Assembly (NCBI RefSeq): GCF_000020145.1
Contig: NC_010644.1
Span: forward strand, 434,001-498,000
Source: Elusimicrobium minutum Pei191
Lineage (GTDB): Bacteria; Elusimicrobiota; Elusimicrobia; Elusimicrobiales; Elusimicrobiaceae
Direction: 5' to 3'
DNA length: 64,000 nucleotides
Position numbers and translations under genes: made by a program. Below, one piece after another: positions 9,801 to 18,151 of this stretch; the stretch's first letter is position 1; every line of letters starts with the position of its first letter. The notes under the pieces were generated by a model. It was not told the origin of the DNA. It searched no databases and saw nothing but the letters and a program-made list of their open reading frames with translations.

Positions 9801-10284
9801 GAATTTTAAATATACTTTTGACCATGTGCGCAACCATTTTAAAAATATATACCAAACTCTTTTTAGAGGCGGCGAGGCGGACCTTGTTCTTACCGACCCT
9901 GAAAATCTGCTTGAAACGGGTATAGAAATTTACGCGCAGCCGCCGGGTAAAAAACTGCTTAACCTCTCGGCCATGTCCGGCGGGGAAAAAACATTAACGG
10001 CATTATCGCTTCTTTTCGCGTTTTTTACGCATAACCCGGCGCCTTTCTGCGTGTTGGACGAAGCGGACGCCGCTTTGGATGAAGCTAACGTTGAGCGTTA
10101 CGTTAATTTGATTAAAGAGTTTTCAAATACCACGCAGTTTATTGTGGTTACGCACAATAAACGCACTATGGAAGCCGCGCAAATGCTTTACGGTATAACA
10201 ATGGAAGAAAGCGGCATTTCAAAAGTAATGTCGGTAAATATGAAAGAAGAAAGCGCTAAACTTGACGAGCTTGTTAACGCGTAA
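6838..10284 (+). CDS. smc: Chromosome segregation protein SMC
   Basis: This 1148-aa ATPase is the core of the bacterial condensin, which compacts and segregates the chromosome with ScpA and ScpB. Walker A is GPNGCGKS at 31-38. Long coiled coils (about 165-500 and 670-1000) flank a globular hinge (about 510-660) containing GVKGTLRKN. The C-terminal head has signature LSAMSGGEKTLTA and Walker B with D-loop (VLDEADAALDEANV). Length is normal for bacterial SMC. The coiled coil is rich in Lys/Glu/Ala and very low in Pro, as expected. Neither scpA nor scpB is in the window. A phosphoesterase gene follows after 29 bp, possibly on the same transcript. Confidence 0.97.
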   Translation: MYLKAIEIIGFKSFADRQRLDFEKGITCVVGPNGCGKSNVVDSVRWAIGEMSWKSLRSASMIDIIFNGTARRSPLNLAQVNMIFDNESRKLPLDFNEITVSRKIFRSGESEYFLNKVQCRLRDIRDLFLDTGIGGEGYAIIDQGGVESVLSASAEQRREMFEEVAGVSKYKAKREEAIRRLDRVDLDIARLSDTVVLLDEQIKKLDTEAKKARLYQKYREELKESEIAISLESIKEFDANIVKDSAELEPLIKQIEDLNNNTSAVEGSVAALDLNLTHKQKQLGEFNEKISTIKYQIGVLEGAVKNCENLTIELTAQITYSASEGQRGQNRLKEITPIISGFKEKLNAIEAELLPLQKKYNDQFALVKENEEALKNVDITSQQLNTNLMRAVQAEMELSNKIALEESSAAHEQQNLITLEKSGAGNNENLENLKKTLENISEKITEKHASLEGVKNQLNEAEEKTRSLSRSRIVLNDQLSASKAQAAALNARLEMIQSQGKNDPYWVGAKLIEEAGIPGVKGTLRKNIKFSSSDNLIIEEAFGKFLDSVICDTLQTADLALEKLKAANNARCKFIILSEVPETPATGDVKNLIKYPSGLERLINCLSNSNVSGGTVKGGFWISGGAQNIKVPEAYWGEEESVKDEINSVKEKAASITKQIEENAADINNAENNLKTLRTRFQEESISLNSFKNDLASREREIKNIEQSLEAISKNKESLLNKVSERKNKSEELRKQLSEIKASQDKIKAEIDAAKSAKAKIVQDGEGLRTEISRVNADLYEVKLKKNNIEVDLRSTEFEYNNIIEADKKRQDQITAGNERIKALSEEKLTAQAQLSTQREDLKTLELDQTKLASELQALKKDFDEKSTKLNEYKKRQSDMQLRAHDLENALTNYRRQRTTIVNHLMESWNITPEEAAMKFTNKEIDHERVKMMRKRIENMGAVNMTAPEEYDALNERATFLKKQIEDLENAKRDLKTAINKINATTKENFKYTFDHVRNHFKNIYQTLFRGGEADLVLTDPENLLETGIEIYAQPPGKKLLNLSAMSGGEKTLTALSLLFAFFTHNPAPFCVLDEADAALDEANVERYVNLIKEFSNTTQFIVVTHNKRTMEAAQMLYGITMEESGISKVMSVNMKEESAKLDELVNA

Positions 10285-10313
10285 CCCGTAAATATAAAAA
10301 CCGGAGTAGGCAA

Positions 10314-11054
10314 ATGAAATACGGCGTATTTTCAGACGTGCATGCTAATCTGCCCGCTTTAGAAGCTGTTCTGGCTGAGTTTGATAAAGCCGGGATAGAC
10401 CATTTTATATGCTGTGGTGATATTATAGGTTACGGTCCCCACGCGGAAGCCTGCGCTTCTGCTGTGCGTAAACTTCCCAATCTTATAGCGGTTATGGGCA
10501 ATCACGATAAAGCCCTTTCCGATCCGGATATATTACAGTTTTTCAGCCAGGAATCGGTTATGCCTATAGTAGACGCGAATATGTATCTTTCAAACCAGAA
10601 TATTCTTTTTTTGTCTGAACTTCCCAATGTTTATCTTTCAGAAACATTTTCTTTAGTCCACGGCACATTTTCCGATCCTTTTAAGGAATATCTTTTAACT
10701 CCGGCCCAGTTTAAATTAAATAAAGACGAGTTCCCCGGCTCTTATTGTTTTATAGGGCACAGCCATATACCTTTTATTATGTGCGGACATGATGAGCAGC
10801 ATGTTTCTGTGGAATTATTTCCCAAAGAAGAAGTTACTATAAAATTTGACCCTAAAAAGAAATATTTTATTAACCCCGGGTCGGTAGGCCAGCCCAGGGA
10901 CCATAATCCTTTAGCCAGCGCCGGTATTTTTGATTCCGATAACAACACTTTTAAACTTATCCGCGTAGCTTACGATATAAAAAAAGTGCAGGAAGACATG
11001 AAGAAAAAAGGCTTTTCCGAGCGTTTGATGAACAGGCTTGGCAAAGGAGTATAG
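10314..11054 (+). CDS. Calcineurin-like metallophosphoesterase
   Basis: This 246-aa cytoplasmic phosphoesterase carries the full set of metal-binding motifs: FSDVHANLPAL (D-x-H), CGDIIGYGPH (GD), GNHDKAL (GNHD), and GHSHIPF (GHxH), plus NPGSVGQPRD. This arrangement is the YfcE/MJ0936-like or PrpE-like branch, whose members act on phosphodiesters or phosphoproteins with Mn or Fe/Zn. The natural substrate is unknown. It has a GGAGTAGG ribosome site 29 bp after smc. The MFS gene begins 6 bp downstream, so the two are probably cotranscribed. Confidence 0.88.
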   Translation: MKYGVFSDVHANLPALEAVLAEFDKAGIDHFICCGDIIGYGPHAEACASAVRKLPNLIAVMGNHDKALSDPDILQFFSQESVMPIVDANMYLSNQNILFLSELPNVYLSETFSLVHGTFSDPFKEYLLTPAQFKLNKDEFPGSYCFIGHSHIPFIMCGHDEQHVSVELFPKEEVTIKFDPKKKYFINPGSVGQPRDHNPLASAGIFDSDNNTFKLIRVAYDIKKVQEDMKKKGFSERLMNRLGKGV

Positions 11055-11060
11055 AATAAT

Positions 11061-12482
11061 ATGTTGGCGCTAGACAGTGTGGCCGGCCGGTTGCGCGGGT
11101 CCAAAAAAGTAATCGCGTGGCTTGTGGCGGTAGCTTTTTTTATGCAGATGTTAGACGGTACTATTCTAAATACAGCTCTTCCAGAAATAGCCAAATCGTT
11201 TGGCGAAAACCCTTTAAGAATGCAGTCTGTTGTAATATCCTATATGCTTACCGTGGCGTTTATTTTGCCCATATCCGGCTGGCTGGCGGATTTTCTTGGC
11301 ACTAAAAGGGTTTTTATAAGCGCTATTTTTATTTTCAGTTTAGGTTCTCTTTGCTGTGCTTTGTCAAACACTCTTACGCAGTTGGTGCTCTCGCGCGTTT
11401 TGCAAGGCGTGGGCGGCGCTTTAATGGTGCCCGTGGGCAGGCTTGCCGTAATGAGGATATTTCCTAAAAAAGAACTTGTTTCGGCTTTAAGTTTTATCAC
11501 AATACCTGCTCTTGTAGGGCCTATTGTCGGGCCTTTCGCGGGTGGTGTTATTGTGCAGTATGTTTCCTGGCATTGGATTTTTTTAATTAATCTGCCCATA
11601 GGCGTTGTTTGCGCCGTATTTACTTATATAGCTATGCCTAAAGTAACGCCCGTTAAATTTAAATTTGACTGGATAGGCTACCTTTTATTTAGCGCGGCTG
11701 TTATACTTATATCACTTTCATTAGGAAGTGTTGATGAGGCTACGCTCGGCCGCAGGGCCGCGGTATTAATGTTTTTAGCCGGAGCTTTATGCCTTGGCGC
11801 TTACGCAAGGCTTTCAATAGCCAAACCATGGAGCGCTTTATTTAAACCAAGGCTTTTTTATGAACGCAGTTTTACCGTGGGTATAATAGCTAATTTATTT
11901 ATACGCTTTGCCGGCGGCAGTTTGCCTTTTTTAGCTCCTTTATTTTTGCAAACGGCCTTAAATTATTCCCCTTTAAAAGCGGGTGTGGCAATGCTTCCTT
12001 TAGGCGTAATGTCCATAGCCGCTAAGACTTTTGTGGAACCAGTGTTAAACAAGTTAGGATACAGGCGTTTAATGACTTATAACGCTATAATCATAGGTAT
12101 TATGCTTTGTTTTCTTGCGTTCATAGGGCCAAATACAAGCTATTTGTTTATTTTGGTTTATTTGGGCGTGCTAGGCATATTCAACTCTATGCAGTTTACC
12201 TCTTTAAACACTCTTACGCTTATTGCGGTTCCGCCAAGGGATTTAAGCCAGGCTAACAGCCTGCTTTCGGCTGTTATGCAAATTTCAATGGGACTGGGCG
12301 TATCTTTAGTTTCGGCCGCGCTTGCTTATTTCGGTGCGCATACGGCTAAAATAGGGTCTGAAAATATACTTTATTCCTTCCACGCCACATTTGTTTTTAT
12401 AGGCGTTATTTCAATACTGGGGGTAATTTTATTTCAAAGCAAATTTGCCCGGGGTATAGTAGATAAGCCTAAAAACATGTAA
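11061..12482 (+). CDS. MFS multidrug exporter, DHA2-like
   Basis: This 473-aa inner-membrane transporter has about 13-14 predicted helices. The family D1 motif is seen in the first helix (MLDGTILNTALPEIAKSF), motif A follows helix 2 (GWLADFLGTKRVF), and motif C-like glycine/proline-rich VGPIVGPFAGG lies in helix 5, which is typical of drug:H+ antiporters such as MdtD/EmrB. No EmrA-like partner or TolC is adjacent, so it may work alone. A start at the ATG at 11061 fits the spacing to GGAGTATAG upstream. Its substrate is not predictable. Confidence 0.88.
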   Translation: MLALDSVAGRLRGSKKVIAWLVAVAFFMQMLDGTILNTALPEIAKSFGENPLRMQSVVISYMLTVAFILPISGWLADFLGTKRVFISAIFIFSLGSLCCALSNTLTQLVLSRVLQGVGGALMVPVGRLAVMRIFPKKELVSALSFITIPALVGPIVGPFAGGVIVQYVSWHWIFLINLPIGVVCAVFTYIAMPKVTPVKFKFDWIGYLLFSAAVILISLSLGSVDEATLGRRAAVLMFLAGALCLGAYARLSIAKPWSALFKPRLFYERSFTVGIIANLFIRFAGGSLPFLAPLFLQTALNYSPLKAGVAMLPLGVMSIAAKTFVEPVLNKLGYRRLMTYNAIIIGIMLCFLAFIGPNTSYLFILVYLGVLGIFNSMQFTSLNTLTLIAVPPRDLSQANSLLSAVMQISMGLGVSLVSAALAYFGAHTAKIGSENILYSFHATFVFIGVISILGVILFQSKFARGIVDKPKNM

Positions 12483-12548
12483 ATAACCATTAAAAAAAGG
12501 TAAAATGTCTTATAATACTTTTAAGATTACGCAGAGGTTAATTTTGTT

Positions 12549-13067
12549 ATGAAAAAAAATAAAAAGGCCGCTTTAAAGAAAATTATTAAAAAAACTACAA
12601 AAGCAAACACCCCCAAGGAATCAAAAAACGAATCTCCCCTTCTTAAAGAAGTTAAACAAATTTATTCATTTATGCAGTCTGAAAATTTAGGCTCTGTTTC
12701 TTATGAGCAAAAAGGCGTTACTGTTAAAATAGTACGCGCGGCCCCCCAGCAGGTAGCGGTACCCGTTGCCGTTGGTGCGGTTGCCACTGGCAGCGCGCAA
12801 GCCTGTAGCGCTCCCACGCCGGAATACAAACAGGTTATCAAATCACCTCTTATGGGTATTTTCTTTAGAGGTTCATCACCGAGCGCGGCTCCTTTTATAA
12901 GAGAAGGGGAAAAGGTTAAAGCCGGCGATGTTGTGTGCCTTATCGAAGCTATGAAAGTTTTTAACGAAGTAAAAGCCGATGTGGACTGCGTGATAAAAAA
13001 AGTTTTAGTAGATAACGGCAAACCGATTAAAGCGGGCGAGCCGCTTTTCGCGATTGAAAAAATTTAA
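12549..13067 (+). CDS. accB: Biotin carboxyl carrier protein of acetyl-CoA carboxylase
   Basis: This 172-aa carrier has a lysine-rich N-terminal extension (about 1-30), then a linker, and a C-terminal biotinyl domain. The biotin attachment site is EAMKVFNEV with K136. It carries CO2 from biotin carboxylase to the carboxyltransferase for malonyl-CoA synthesis. The thumb-like SSPSAAPFIREG segment places it with AccB rather than with decarboxylase subunits. accC is not adjacent, which is unusual, as the genes are commonly paired. A helix-winged small protein and pyrE follow within 10 bp. The N-terminal basic tail is longer than in most AccB. Confidence 0.92.
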   Translation: MKKNKKAALKKIIKKTTKANTPKESKNESPLLKEVKQIYSFMQSENLGSVSYEQKGVTVKIVRAAPQQVAVPVAVGAVATGSAQACSAPTPEYKQVIKSPLMGIFFRGSSPSAAPFIREGEKVKAGDVVCLIEAMKVFNEVKADVDCVIKKVLVDNGKPIKAGEPLFAIEKI

Positions 13068-13076
13068 CGGTGTTTT

Positions 13077-13274
13077 ATGACAGATAATATTAAAGATACC
13101 TCAGCTAAAATATTGGCCTATTTACAGGGTAAGGAAAAAGTAAGTTCCTGGGAGCTTAAACTGCGCCTTCACCTGGCGGGCTCAATGCTTTATATATCTT
13201 TAGGCTCTCTTCTCGAACAAGGTAAAATTGAGGTTGAGCAGCACGGTTTGGATTACAATATAAAATTAAAATGA
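13077..13274 (+). CDS. Small winged-helix-like protein
   Basis: This 65-aa protein shows an AKILAYL...VSSWELKLRLHLAGSML helix-turn-helix pattern followed by LGSLLEQGKIEVEQHG, which fits the third helix and wing of a small winged-helix domain (DUF2582-like or similar). It could bind DNA or act as a small adaptor. It sits 9 bp after accB and overlaps pyrE by 4 bp (ATGA), so it is a real translated member of this operon. I cannot assign a function; a regulator of the accB-pyrE unit is a guess from position. Confidence 0.7.
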   Translation: MTDNIKDTSAKILAYLQGKEKVSSWELKLRLHLAGSMLYISLGSLLEQGKIEVEQHGLDYNIKLK

Positions 13275-13861
13275 ACAAAATAGAAAAAGAAGAAGTTTTA
13301 TCCGTTTTTAAAGAAAAAGGCGCTTTGCTTGAAGGCCATTTTAAACTTTCAAGCGGCCTGCACAGCGCCAAATATTTGCAATGCGCCAAAGTGCTTCAAT
13401 ATCCCGAAACGGCCGAGCGTTTTTGCAAACAACTGGCCGCCGAACTTAAAACCAAAGGCGTTAAGGTTGACGTGGTTGTAGGGCCCGCTATGGGCGGCGT
13501 TATTATAGCCTATGAACTTGCAAGGCAGCTTGGCGTAAGAAGCGTTTTTACGGAAAGAGTTGACGGTAAAGTTCTTTTAAGGCGCGGTTTTGAAATTAAT
13601 AAAGGCGAAAATTGCGTAATAGCTGAAGACGTTGTTACAACAGGCAAATCAACAAAAGAAGTTATTGATGTCTTAAAAGAGCATGGCGCGAACCTTACGG
13701 CCTGCGCTTCTTTAATTGACCGTAGCGGCGGGGAAGCCTCTTTCGGGGTTCCTTTTGTTAATATGGCCCAAGTTGAGGTGGAAACGTTTGAACAGTTCGC
13801 CTGTCCTATGTGCAAACAAAATATTCTGGTTGAAAAGCCCGGCTCAAGAAAAGAAATATAA
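13271..13861 (+). CDS. pyrE: Orotate phosphoribosyltransferase
   Basis: This 196-aa enzyme joins orotate and PRPP to give OMP in pyrimidine synthesis. It has the PRPP motif VIAEDVVTTGKSTKE and substrate segments FKLSSGLHSAKYLQ and GPAMGGVII, as in the archaeal/Thermus-type branch of PyrE. The tail contains a CPMC pair (FACPMCKQN), seen in several PyrE of this branch and possibly metal-binding. The start overlaps the upstream stop (ATGA), so coupling is likely. No other pyr genes are in the window. Confidence 0.93.
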   Translation: MNKIEKEEVLSVFKEKGALLEGHFKLSSGLHSAKYLQCAKVLQYPETAERFCKQLAAELKTKGVKVDVVVGPAMGGVIIAYELARQLGVRSVFTERVDGKVLLRRGFEINKGENCVIAEDVVTTGKSTKEVIDVLKEHGANLTACASLIDRSGGEASFGVPFVNMAQVEVETFEQFACPMCKQNILVEKPGSRKEI

Positions 13862-13929
13862 TATAAAACACATTAAAATTTTGTATATTAAAAAATAAGT
13901 AAAAATATAAAGTCCTTAAAGGAGGAATT

Positions 13930-14190
13930 ATGAAAAAGTTCTTAGTATTGGCAGTATCCGCAGTGGCGCTCTTTGCCTGCGCAAAAAATAAAGTAGAAGA
14001 TTCCTCCGCAGCCGCTTACAGACAGCAGCAAAAGGCGCTCATCACAGACCAGGAATTTGACAAAGTTTTAGCCCCCAAACTGGATTATGAAACGGAAATA
14101 AGCTACGAACAGCAGCTTAGAACCTCGGGTACGTTTGTCAAAGGAACACAAGGTTCTTCTAAAAAGACCTCTGCTAAAAAGAGCAAGTAA
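13930..14190 (+). CDS. Small lipoprotein of unknown function
   Basis: This 86-aa protein starts MKKFLVLAVSAVALFAC, a signal peptide ending in a lipobox (LFAC), so Cys17 should be lipidated. The mature part is charged, Gln- and Ser-rich, and ends in KKTSAKKSK. No domain is recognised. A strong AAAGGAGG ribosome site precedes the ATG. It ends one base before the nadA start, so it is probably the first gene of the nadA-nadC-aminotransferase unit, although no functional link is obvious. Confidence 0.7.
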   Translation: MKKFLVLAVSAVALFACAKNKVEDSSAAAYRQQQKALITDQEFDKVLAPKLDYETEISYEQQLRTSGTFVKGTQGSSKKTSAKKSK

Positions 14191-14191
14191 C

Positions 14192-15226
14192 ATGTCTTCC
14201 GATTCAGATATTAAGCAAGAATCAGTGCGTTTATTTAGCGAGCTGAAAAATGTCTCCTTAAGAAAAAATGTTAAGTGGACATTGGAAGACTGCGAAAAAA
14301 TAGCTCCTTATACCTTAGAAATAAACAAGCTTAAAAAAGAAAAGGACGCTGTTATCTTAGCTCATTCCTACACTAACCCCGAAATAATGTACGGCGTTGC
14401 TGATACGATAGGGGACTCTTACGCTTTAAGCATGGAGGCAAGCCGCGTTAAAGCTAAGACAATAATTTTTGCCGGCGTATGGTTCATGGCCGAAACGGCT
14501 AAAATAATAAACCCGTCTAAAAATATTTATATTCCCGCCGGCCACGCCGGCTGCACGCTGGCTGATTCCATGACGGGGGAAGACCTTTCTAAATTTAAAG
14601 AAAAATATCCCGGCGTTCCGGTAATTTGCTATATCAACAGCTCAGCCGACGTTAAAGCATACAGTGATGTTTGCGTTACGTCCGCCAATGTTTATGATAT
14701 TGCAGCAAAAATGCCGGGCGATAAACTTATTTTTGTACCTGATGTTTTGATGGCGGATAATCTGCAGGCCGAACTTAAAAGGCGCGGCGTAAGAAAGGAA
14801 ATTGTTTCTACTGGCGGTTCTTGCTGTGTACATGATAAGTATACAGAGCAAGATGTTGAACATTTACGCTCCGAATACCCGGGCATTAAGGTAATGATAC
14901 ACCCCGAAGCCAGGATAGAAATATGCCGTCTTTGCGATTATGTAGGCGGTACGGGCGGTATGCTTAAATATGTGGCGGAGTCAAAAGATAAAACCTTAGG
15001 TCTTCTTACGGAAGTAGGTTTGGTTAACCGCCTTGAGCATGACAACCCGGATAAAAAATTTATATGGAACAAAGGCACTTGCGCTTATATGAAAAGAAAT
15101 ACTCTTCTTAATACTTTAAGCGCCCTGCAAAATCCTTCGTCCGCGCAAACGGTTGTTGTTGAGGAAAATATCTGTAACCGCGCGTCCGAATGTATTGAGA
15201 AAATGTTTAAAATGACGGACAGGTGA
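14192..15226 (+). CDS. nadA: Quinolinate synthase A
   Basis: This 344-aa Fe-S enzyme condenses iminoaspartate with dihydroxyacetone phosphate to quinolinate in NAD synthesis. It shows AHSYTNPEIMYGVADTIGDS, GVWFMAETAKI, the GSCCVHDKY cysteines, HPEARIEICRLCDYVG and NKGTCAYMKRN, covering the three [4Fe-4S] ligands. An upstream in-frame TTG at 14135 would add 19 residues inside the lipoprotein gene; I prefer the ATG at 14192 because it directly follows the upstream stop and starts a normal-length NadA. nadC follows. No nadB is seen, so the iminoaspartate source must be encoded elsewhere or be an aspartate dehydrogenase. Confidence 0.93.
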   Translation: MSSDSDIKQESVRLFSELKNVSLRKNVKWTLEDCEKIAPYTLEINKLKKEKDAVILAHSYTNPEIMYGVADTIGDSYALSMEASRVKAKTIIFAGVWFMAETAKIINPSKNIYIPAGHAGCTLADSMTGEDLSKFKEKYPGVPVICYINSSADVKAYSDVCVTSANVYDIAAKMPGDKLIFVPDVLMADNLQAELKRRGVRKEIVSTGGSCCVHDKYTEQDVEHLRSEYPGIKVMIHPEARIEICRLCDYVGGTGGMLKYVAESKDKTLGLLTEVGLVNRLEHDNPDKKFIWNKGTCAYMKRNTLLNTLSALQNPSSAQTVVVEENICNRASECIEKMFKMTDR

Positions 15227-15231
15227 TTTTT

Positions 15232-16065
15232 ATGATAGATAAACTTATTATTCTTGCTTTAGAGGAAGATTTGGGGCTGGGGGACATAACTTCAGACAAT
15301 ATTTTTACCGAGAATGACGAAGCCCTTGCCGAAATAACAGCCAAAGAAGATATGGTAATTTGCGGCATGAACATAGCTAGAGATGTTTTTAATTATGTTG
15401 ACCCTTCTTTAAAATTTACGCCTTTAAAAAAAGACGGCGATACCGTCAAAAAAGGCGAAACAGTGCTTAAGCTTGACGGTAAAACTTTAAGCATTTTACG
15501 GGGTGAACGCACCGCTTTAAACTTTATGCAGCGTATGAGCGGAATTGCGACAGCCTCAAAAGAATTTTCCGAAACAGGCAAAAAATACGGCGTTATGATT
15601 GTTGATACAAGAAAAAGCCTCCCTGGTATGCGTAAACTTGATAAATACGCAGTGCGCTGCGGCGGGGCCAAAAACCACCGTATGAGCTTGTCGGACTCGG
15701 TTCTTATTAAAGACAACCACATAGCCGCCGCCGGCGGTATAGCCAAAGCTGTGGAAAAAATACGCGCGGCTATAGGCCACACTCCTAAAATTGAGGTTGA
15801 AACAACCAATATTGATGAAGTAAAAGAAGCGCTGTCCTCCAAGGCTGATATTATTATGCTTGATAACATGACGCCCGCTCAGGTTACACAAGCTTTAAAA
15901 GTAATTAATAAGGCCGCCATAGCGGAAGTATCGGGCGGAGTTAATAAAAACAATTTGGAAGACTACTGTAAAACAGGGGCTGACGTTATTTCTATGGGCG
16001 CTTTAACGCATTCTGTTCCTTCTAAAGACTTAAGCCTTAAAATTACAGGATATAAGGAGATTTAA
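15232..16065 (+). CDS. nadC: Nicotinate-nucleotide pyrophosphorylase (carboxylating)
   Basis: This 277-aa enzyme converts quinolinate and PRPP to nicotinate mononucleotide, CO2 and PPi. The N-terminus is LALEEDLGLGDITSDNI and the active-site segment is DTRKSLPGMRKLDKYAVRCG, followed by NHRMSLSDSVLIKDNH and EVSGGVN, all diagnostic. A GTG at 15223 overlaps the nadA stop, but the ATG at 15232 is preceded at good distance by AGGTG, so it is preferred. It lies in the nadA-nadC-aminotransferase run. Confidence 0.93.
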   Translation: MIDKLIILALEEDLGLGDITSDNIFTENDEALAEITAKEDMVICGMNIARDVFNYVDPSLKFTPLKKDGDTVKKGETVLKLDGKTLSILRGERTALNFMQRMSGIATASKEFSETGKKYGVMIVDTRKSLPGMRKLDKYAVRCGGAKNHRMSLSDSVLIKDNHIAAAGGIAKAVEKIRAAIGHTPKIEVETTNIDEVKEALSSKADIIMLDNMTPAQVTQALKVINKAAIAEVSGGVNKNNLEDYCKTGADVISMGALTHSVPSKDLSLKITGYKEI

Positions 16066-16067
16066 TT

Positions 16068-17279
16068 ATGCTAAATTATTCAAATTTATTTTCAGAAGTA
16101 ACTAAACGCACCAAAGCTTCAGTAATAAGAGAGCTTTTAAAACTTACCGCCAAGCCTGAAATTATTTCTTTCGCGGGCGGATTGCCTGACCCTAAAGAAT
16201 TTCCCGTTGAAGACGTTAAAAAAATGTTTGATATTATTTTAAACAAATATTCCTCCGCCGCTTTACAGTACGGCGCTACTGAAGGCTGTGCTTCTTTAAA
16301 AACAGCTCTTTGCAAATGGCTAAAAGATGTTGAGGATATTGACGTTGCCGATAACCAGATGTTAATTACATCAGCCTCACAGCAGGCGCTTGATATGGTA
16401 GCCAGGATTTTTATTAACCCCGGCGACAGGATTATAGTTGCCACCCCGACATATTTAGGGGCGTTACAGTCCTTTCAAACAGCGGGGGCCGATATTAAAG
16501 GCGCAGATAGCGATGATGACGGCGTAATACCTGAAAGTTTGGAAAAATGTTTGGAACAAACCAAAGAGGAAGGCAAACAGTGCAAATTTGTTTACCTGGT
16601 GCCTGATTTCCAAAATCCTACAGGGGTTACAATACCCCAGGAACGCAGGTTAAAAATATTAGAAACCGCTAAAAAATATAACACCGTAATTGTGGAAGAT
16701 TCCCCTTATAGACAGGTGCGTTTTGAAGGGGAAGCGCCAAAAACATTTTACAACCTTGATAAAGGGCAGGGTAATGTAATTACATTGTTTACTTTTTCAA
16801 AGATTTTTGTTCCCGGTTTCAGGTTAGGCTATATTATCGCCAATGAGGAAGTTATAAGAAAGTTTGTGGTTTTAAAACAGGCTATGGATTTATGCTCACC
16901 TTCAATACTCCAGCTTGCCACGGCGGAATATATTAACGGCGGATATCTTGAAAAACATATAAAAAGAGTTGTGGAAGTTTACAGAAAAAAAAGAACAGCC
17001 ATGCTTGCCGCGCTTGAAAAATATATGCCCGAGGGGGTTAAATGGACCCGTCCCGAAGGCGGTTTATTCTTATGGGTAACATTGCCCAAATATTTAGATA
17101 CGGAAAAAATGTTCCCCAGCGCTATTGAAAATAATGTGGCGTATGTGGTTGGCTCGGCCTTTTACTATGACGGCAAAACCAAAAATGATATGAGGCTTAA
17201 TTTTTCTTACGCTACGCCTGAAGAAATTGACGAAGGTATTAAGCGTTTGGCCTTGGCTGTTAAAAAGAATCTTAAATAA
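16068..17279 (+). CDS. PLP-dependent class I/II aminotransferase (2-aminoadipate/LysN type)
   Basis: This 403-aa fold-type I aminotransferase has FAGGLPDPKEFP at the N-terminus, LQYGATEGCASLK, PDFQNPTGVTIPQERR and the PLP-lysine segment TFSKIFVPGFRLGYI. This set is shared by the LysN, KAT-II and MocR-catalytic branch, which transaminates 2-aminoadipate, aromatic or branched amino acids with 2-oxoglutarate. The exact substrate cannot be fixed. It begins 2 bp after nadC, so it may be translated with it; in a NAD cluster an aspartate-related role is possible but unproven. It is followed by a strong terminator. Confidence 0.88.
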   Translation: MLNYSNLFSEVTKRTKASVIRELLKLTAKPEIISFAGGLPDPKEFPVEDVKKMFDIILNKYSSAALQYGATEGCASLKTALCKWLKDVEDIDVADNQMLITSASQQALDMVARIFINPGDRIIVATPTYLGALQSFQTAGADIKGADSDDDGVIPESLEKCLEQTKEEGKQCKFVYLVPDFQNPTGVTIPQERRLKILETAKKYNTVIVEDSPYRQVRFEGEAPKTFYNLDKGQGNVITLFTFSKIFVPGFRLGYIIANEEVIRKFVVLKQAMDLCSPSILQLATAEYINGGYLEKHIKRVVEVYRKKRTAMLAALEKYMPEGVKWTRPEGGLFLWVTLPKYLDTEKMFPSAIENNVAYVVGSAFYYDGKTKNDMRLNFSYATPEEIDEGIKRLALAVKKNLK

Positions 17280-17292
17280 AAAAATATATAAT

Positions 17293-17322
17293 AAAGAGCC
17301 CCGCTTTTAAGCGGGGCTCTTT
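17293..17322 (+). terminator. Rho-independent terminator after the nadA-nadC operon
   Basis: A 14-bp near-perfect stem (AAAGAGCCCCGC with GCGGGGCTCTTT) and TTTTAA-centred loop are followed by a T-rich tract. It ends the plus-strand operon. Its A-rich left flank could also let it serve the convergent pilin gene at 17379. Confidence 0.9.
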
Positions 17323-17378
17323 GTTTTTTAATTTTAAAATGAATTTATAAGTGAAAGTGTTTTTGCTTTTACATCATT

Positions 17379-17870
17379 TTAACTTGCTTTTACTATAAAA
17401 TAGCCAGATGCCTGCCCTGAAGATGTTGTGTCTTTTACCGATTTTCCGGTAATTGATTGGCAAATTTTTTCTGCATTTAAATCTCCGTTGGCAGCCCAAC
17501 AAATAAAGTGCCCATTATAATATTTTTCAATCTGGACTTTTGTTTTTATGCTGTTACAATAAACCGAATTGTATGAGGATTGCGCATTAGTAAGAAAACA
17601 TAAAAAATTATTATATTCTATTTTGGCGTCAGTAAGTTTTGTTCCTCCGGCAGGCATTTCAATATCAAGTTCATCAAAAGTCTTAGCGTAGGAGCCTGTG
17701 GCAAGGTGATATCTTACTTGTGCCTGTTCGATAGCTCTTACAAGTGGAAAAAGGCCTGTAACACGTGTCTTTTCAACTGCTCTTGTGTATTGTGGCAAGG
17801 CGATAGCCGCTAAAATGCCTATAATTAATACAACCACTAAAAGCTCAATAAGAGTAAAACCTTTTTTCAT
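17379..17870 (-). CDS. Type IV pilin-like (pseudopilin) protein
   Basis: This 163-aa protein begins [20 protein letters not shown], the class III signal cleaved and N-methylated by prepilin peptidase before Phe, with Glu5 of the mature protein. After the hydrophobic spine helix comes [14 protein letters not shown], the conserved pseudopilin neck. The rest is variable and holds four Cys in the C-terminal half, able to form disulfides. It could be a minor pilin or pseudopilin of type IV pili, a type II-like system or a competence device. No assembly ATPase or secretin lies nearby. It shares its first about 28 residues with the pilin at 48156 but uses different codons and has an unrelated C-terminal half. 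AGAGAGGATAA precedes the ATG. The 155 bp upstream hold nothing I can assign. Confidence 0.9.
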   Translation of the reverse strand: MKKGFTLIELLVVVLIIGILAAIALPQYTRAVEKTRVTGLFPLVRAIEQAQVRYHLATGSYAKTFDELDIEMPAGGTKLTDAKIEYNNFLCFLTNAQSSYNSVYCNSIKTKVQIEKYYNGHFICWAANGDLNAEKICQSITGKSVKDTTSSGQASGYFIVKAS

Positions 17871-18029
17871 AATTATCCTCTCTATATTTTAAAGTATAAC
17901 AATTTATAAAATGTAACATCAAATGATTTGTAAATAAAAATACGTTTAAAATGCGGAGAAAAAATAGCTTTTTTAAATAAAAATAAGATAGGAATAATAA
18001 AGGCGAAAACTTATTTTAGGGCAAAAAAA

Positions 18030-18102
18030 AGCCGAGGATGGGGATCGAACCCACGACCTACGGTTTACAAAACCGTTGCTCTACCAGCTGAGCTACCTCG
18101 GC
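18030..18102 (-). tRNA. tRNA-Thr (anticodon TGT)
   Basis: A minus-strand cloverleaf has acceptor GCCGAGG/CCTCGGC, D-loop AGCTGGTA, anticodon stem ACGGT/ACCGT with loop TTTGTAA (anticodon TGT) and T-arm GGTTCGATCCC. The discriminator is T. CCA is not encoded. Confidence 0.95.
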
Positions 18103-18151
18103 GTACAAATAATAAAATTGTAAAATTTAAGTCCGGAAGAACTTCAAAAAA

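Noticed and set aside
14135-14191. Longer N-terminus for NadA from TTG
   Set aside because: It would lie within the lipoprotein gene and add a basic tail unlike NadA; the ATG at 14192 fits better.
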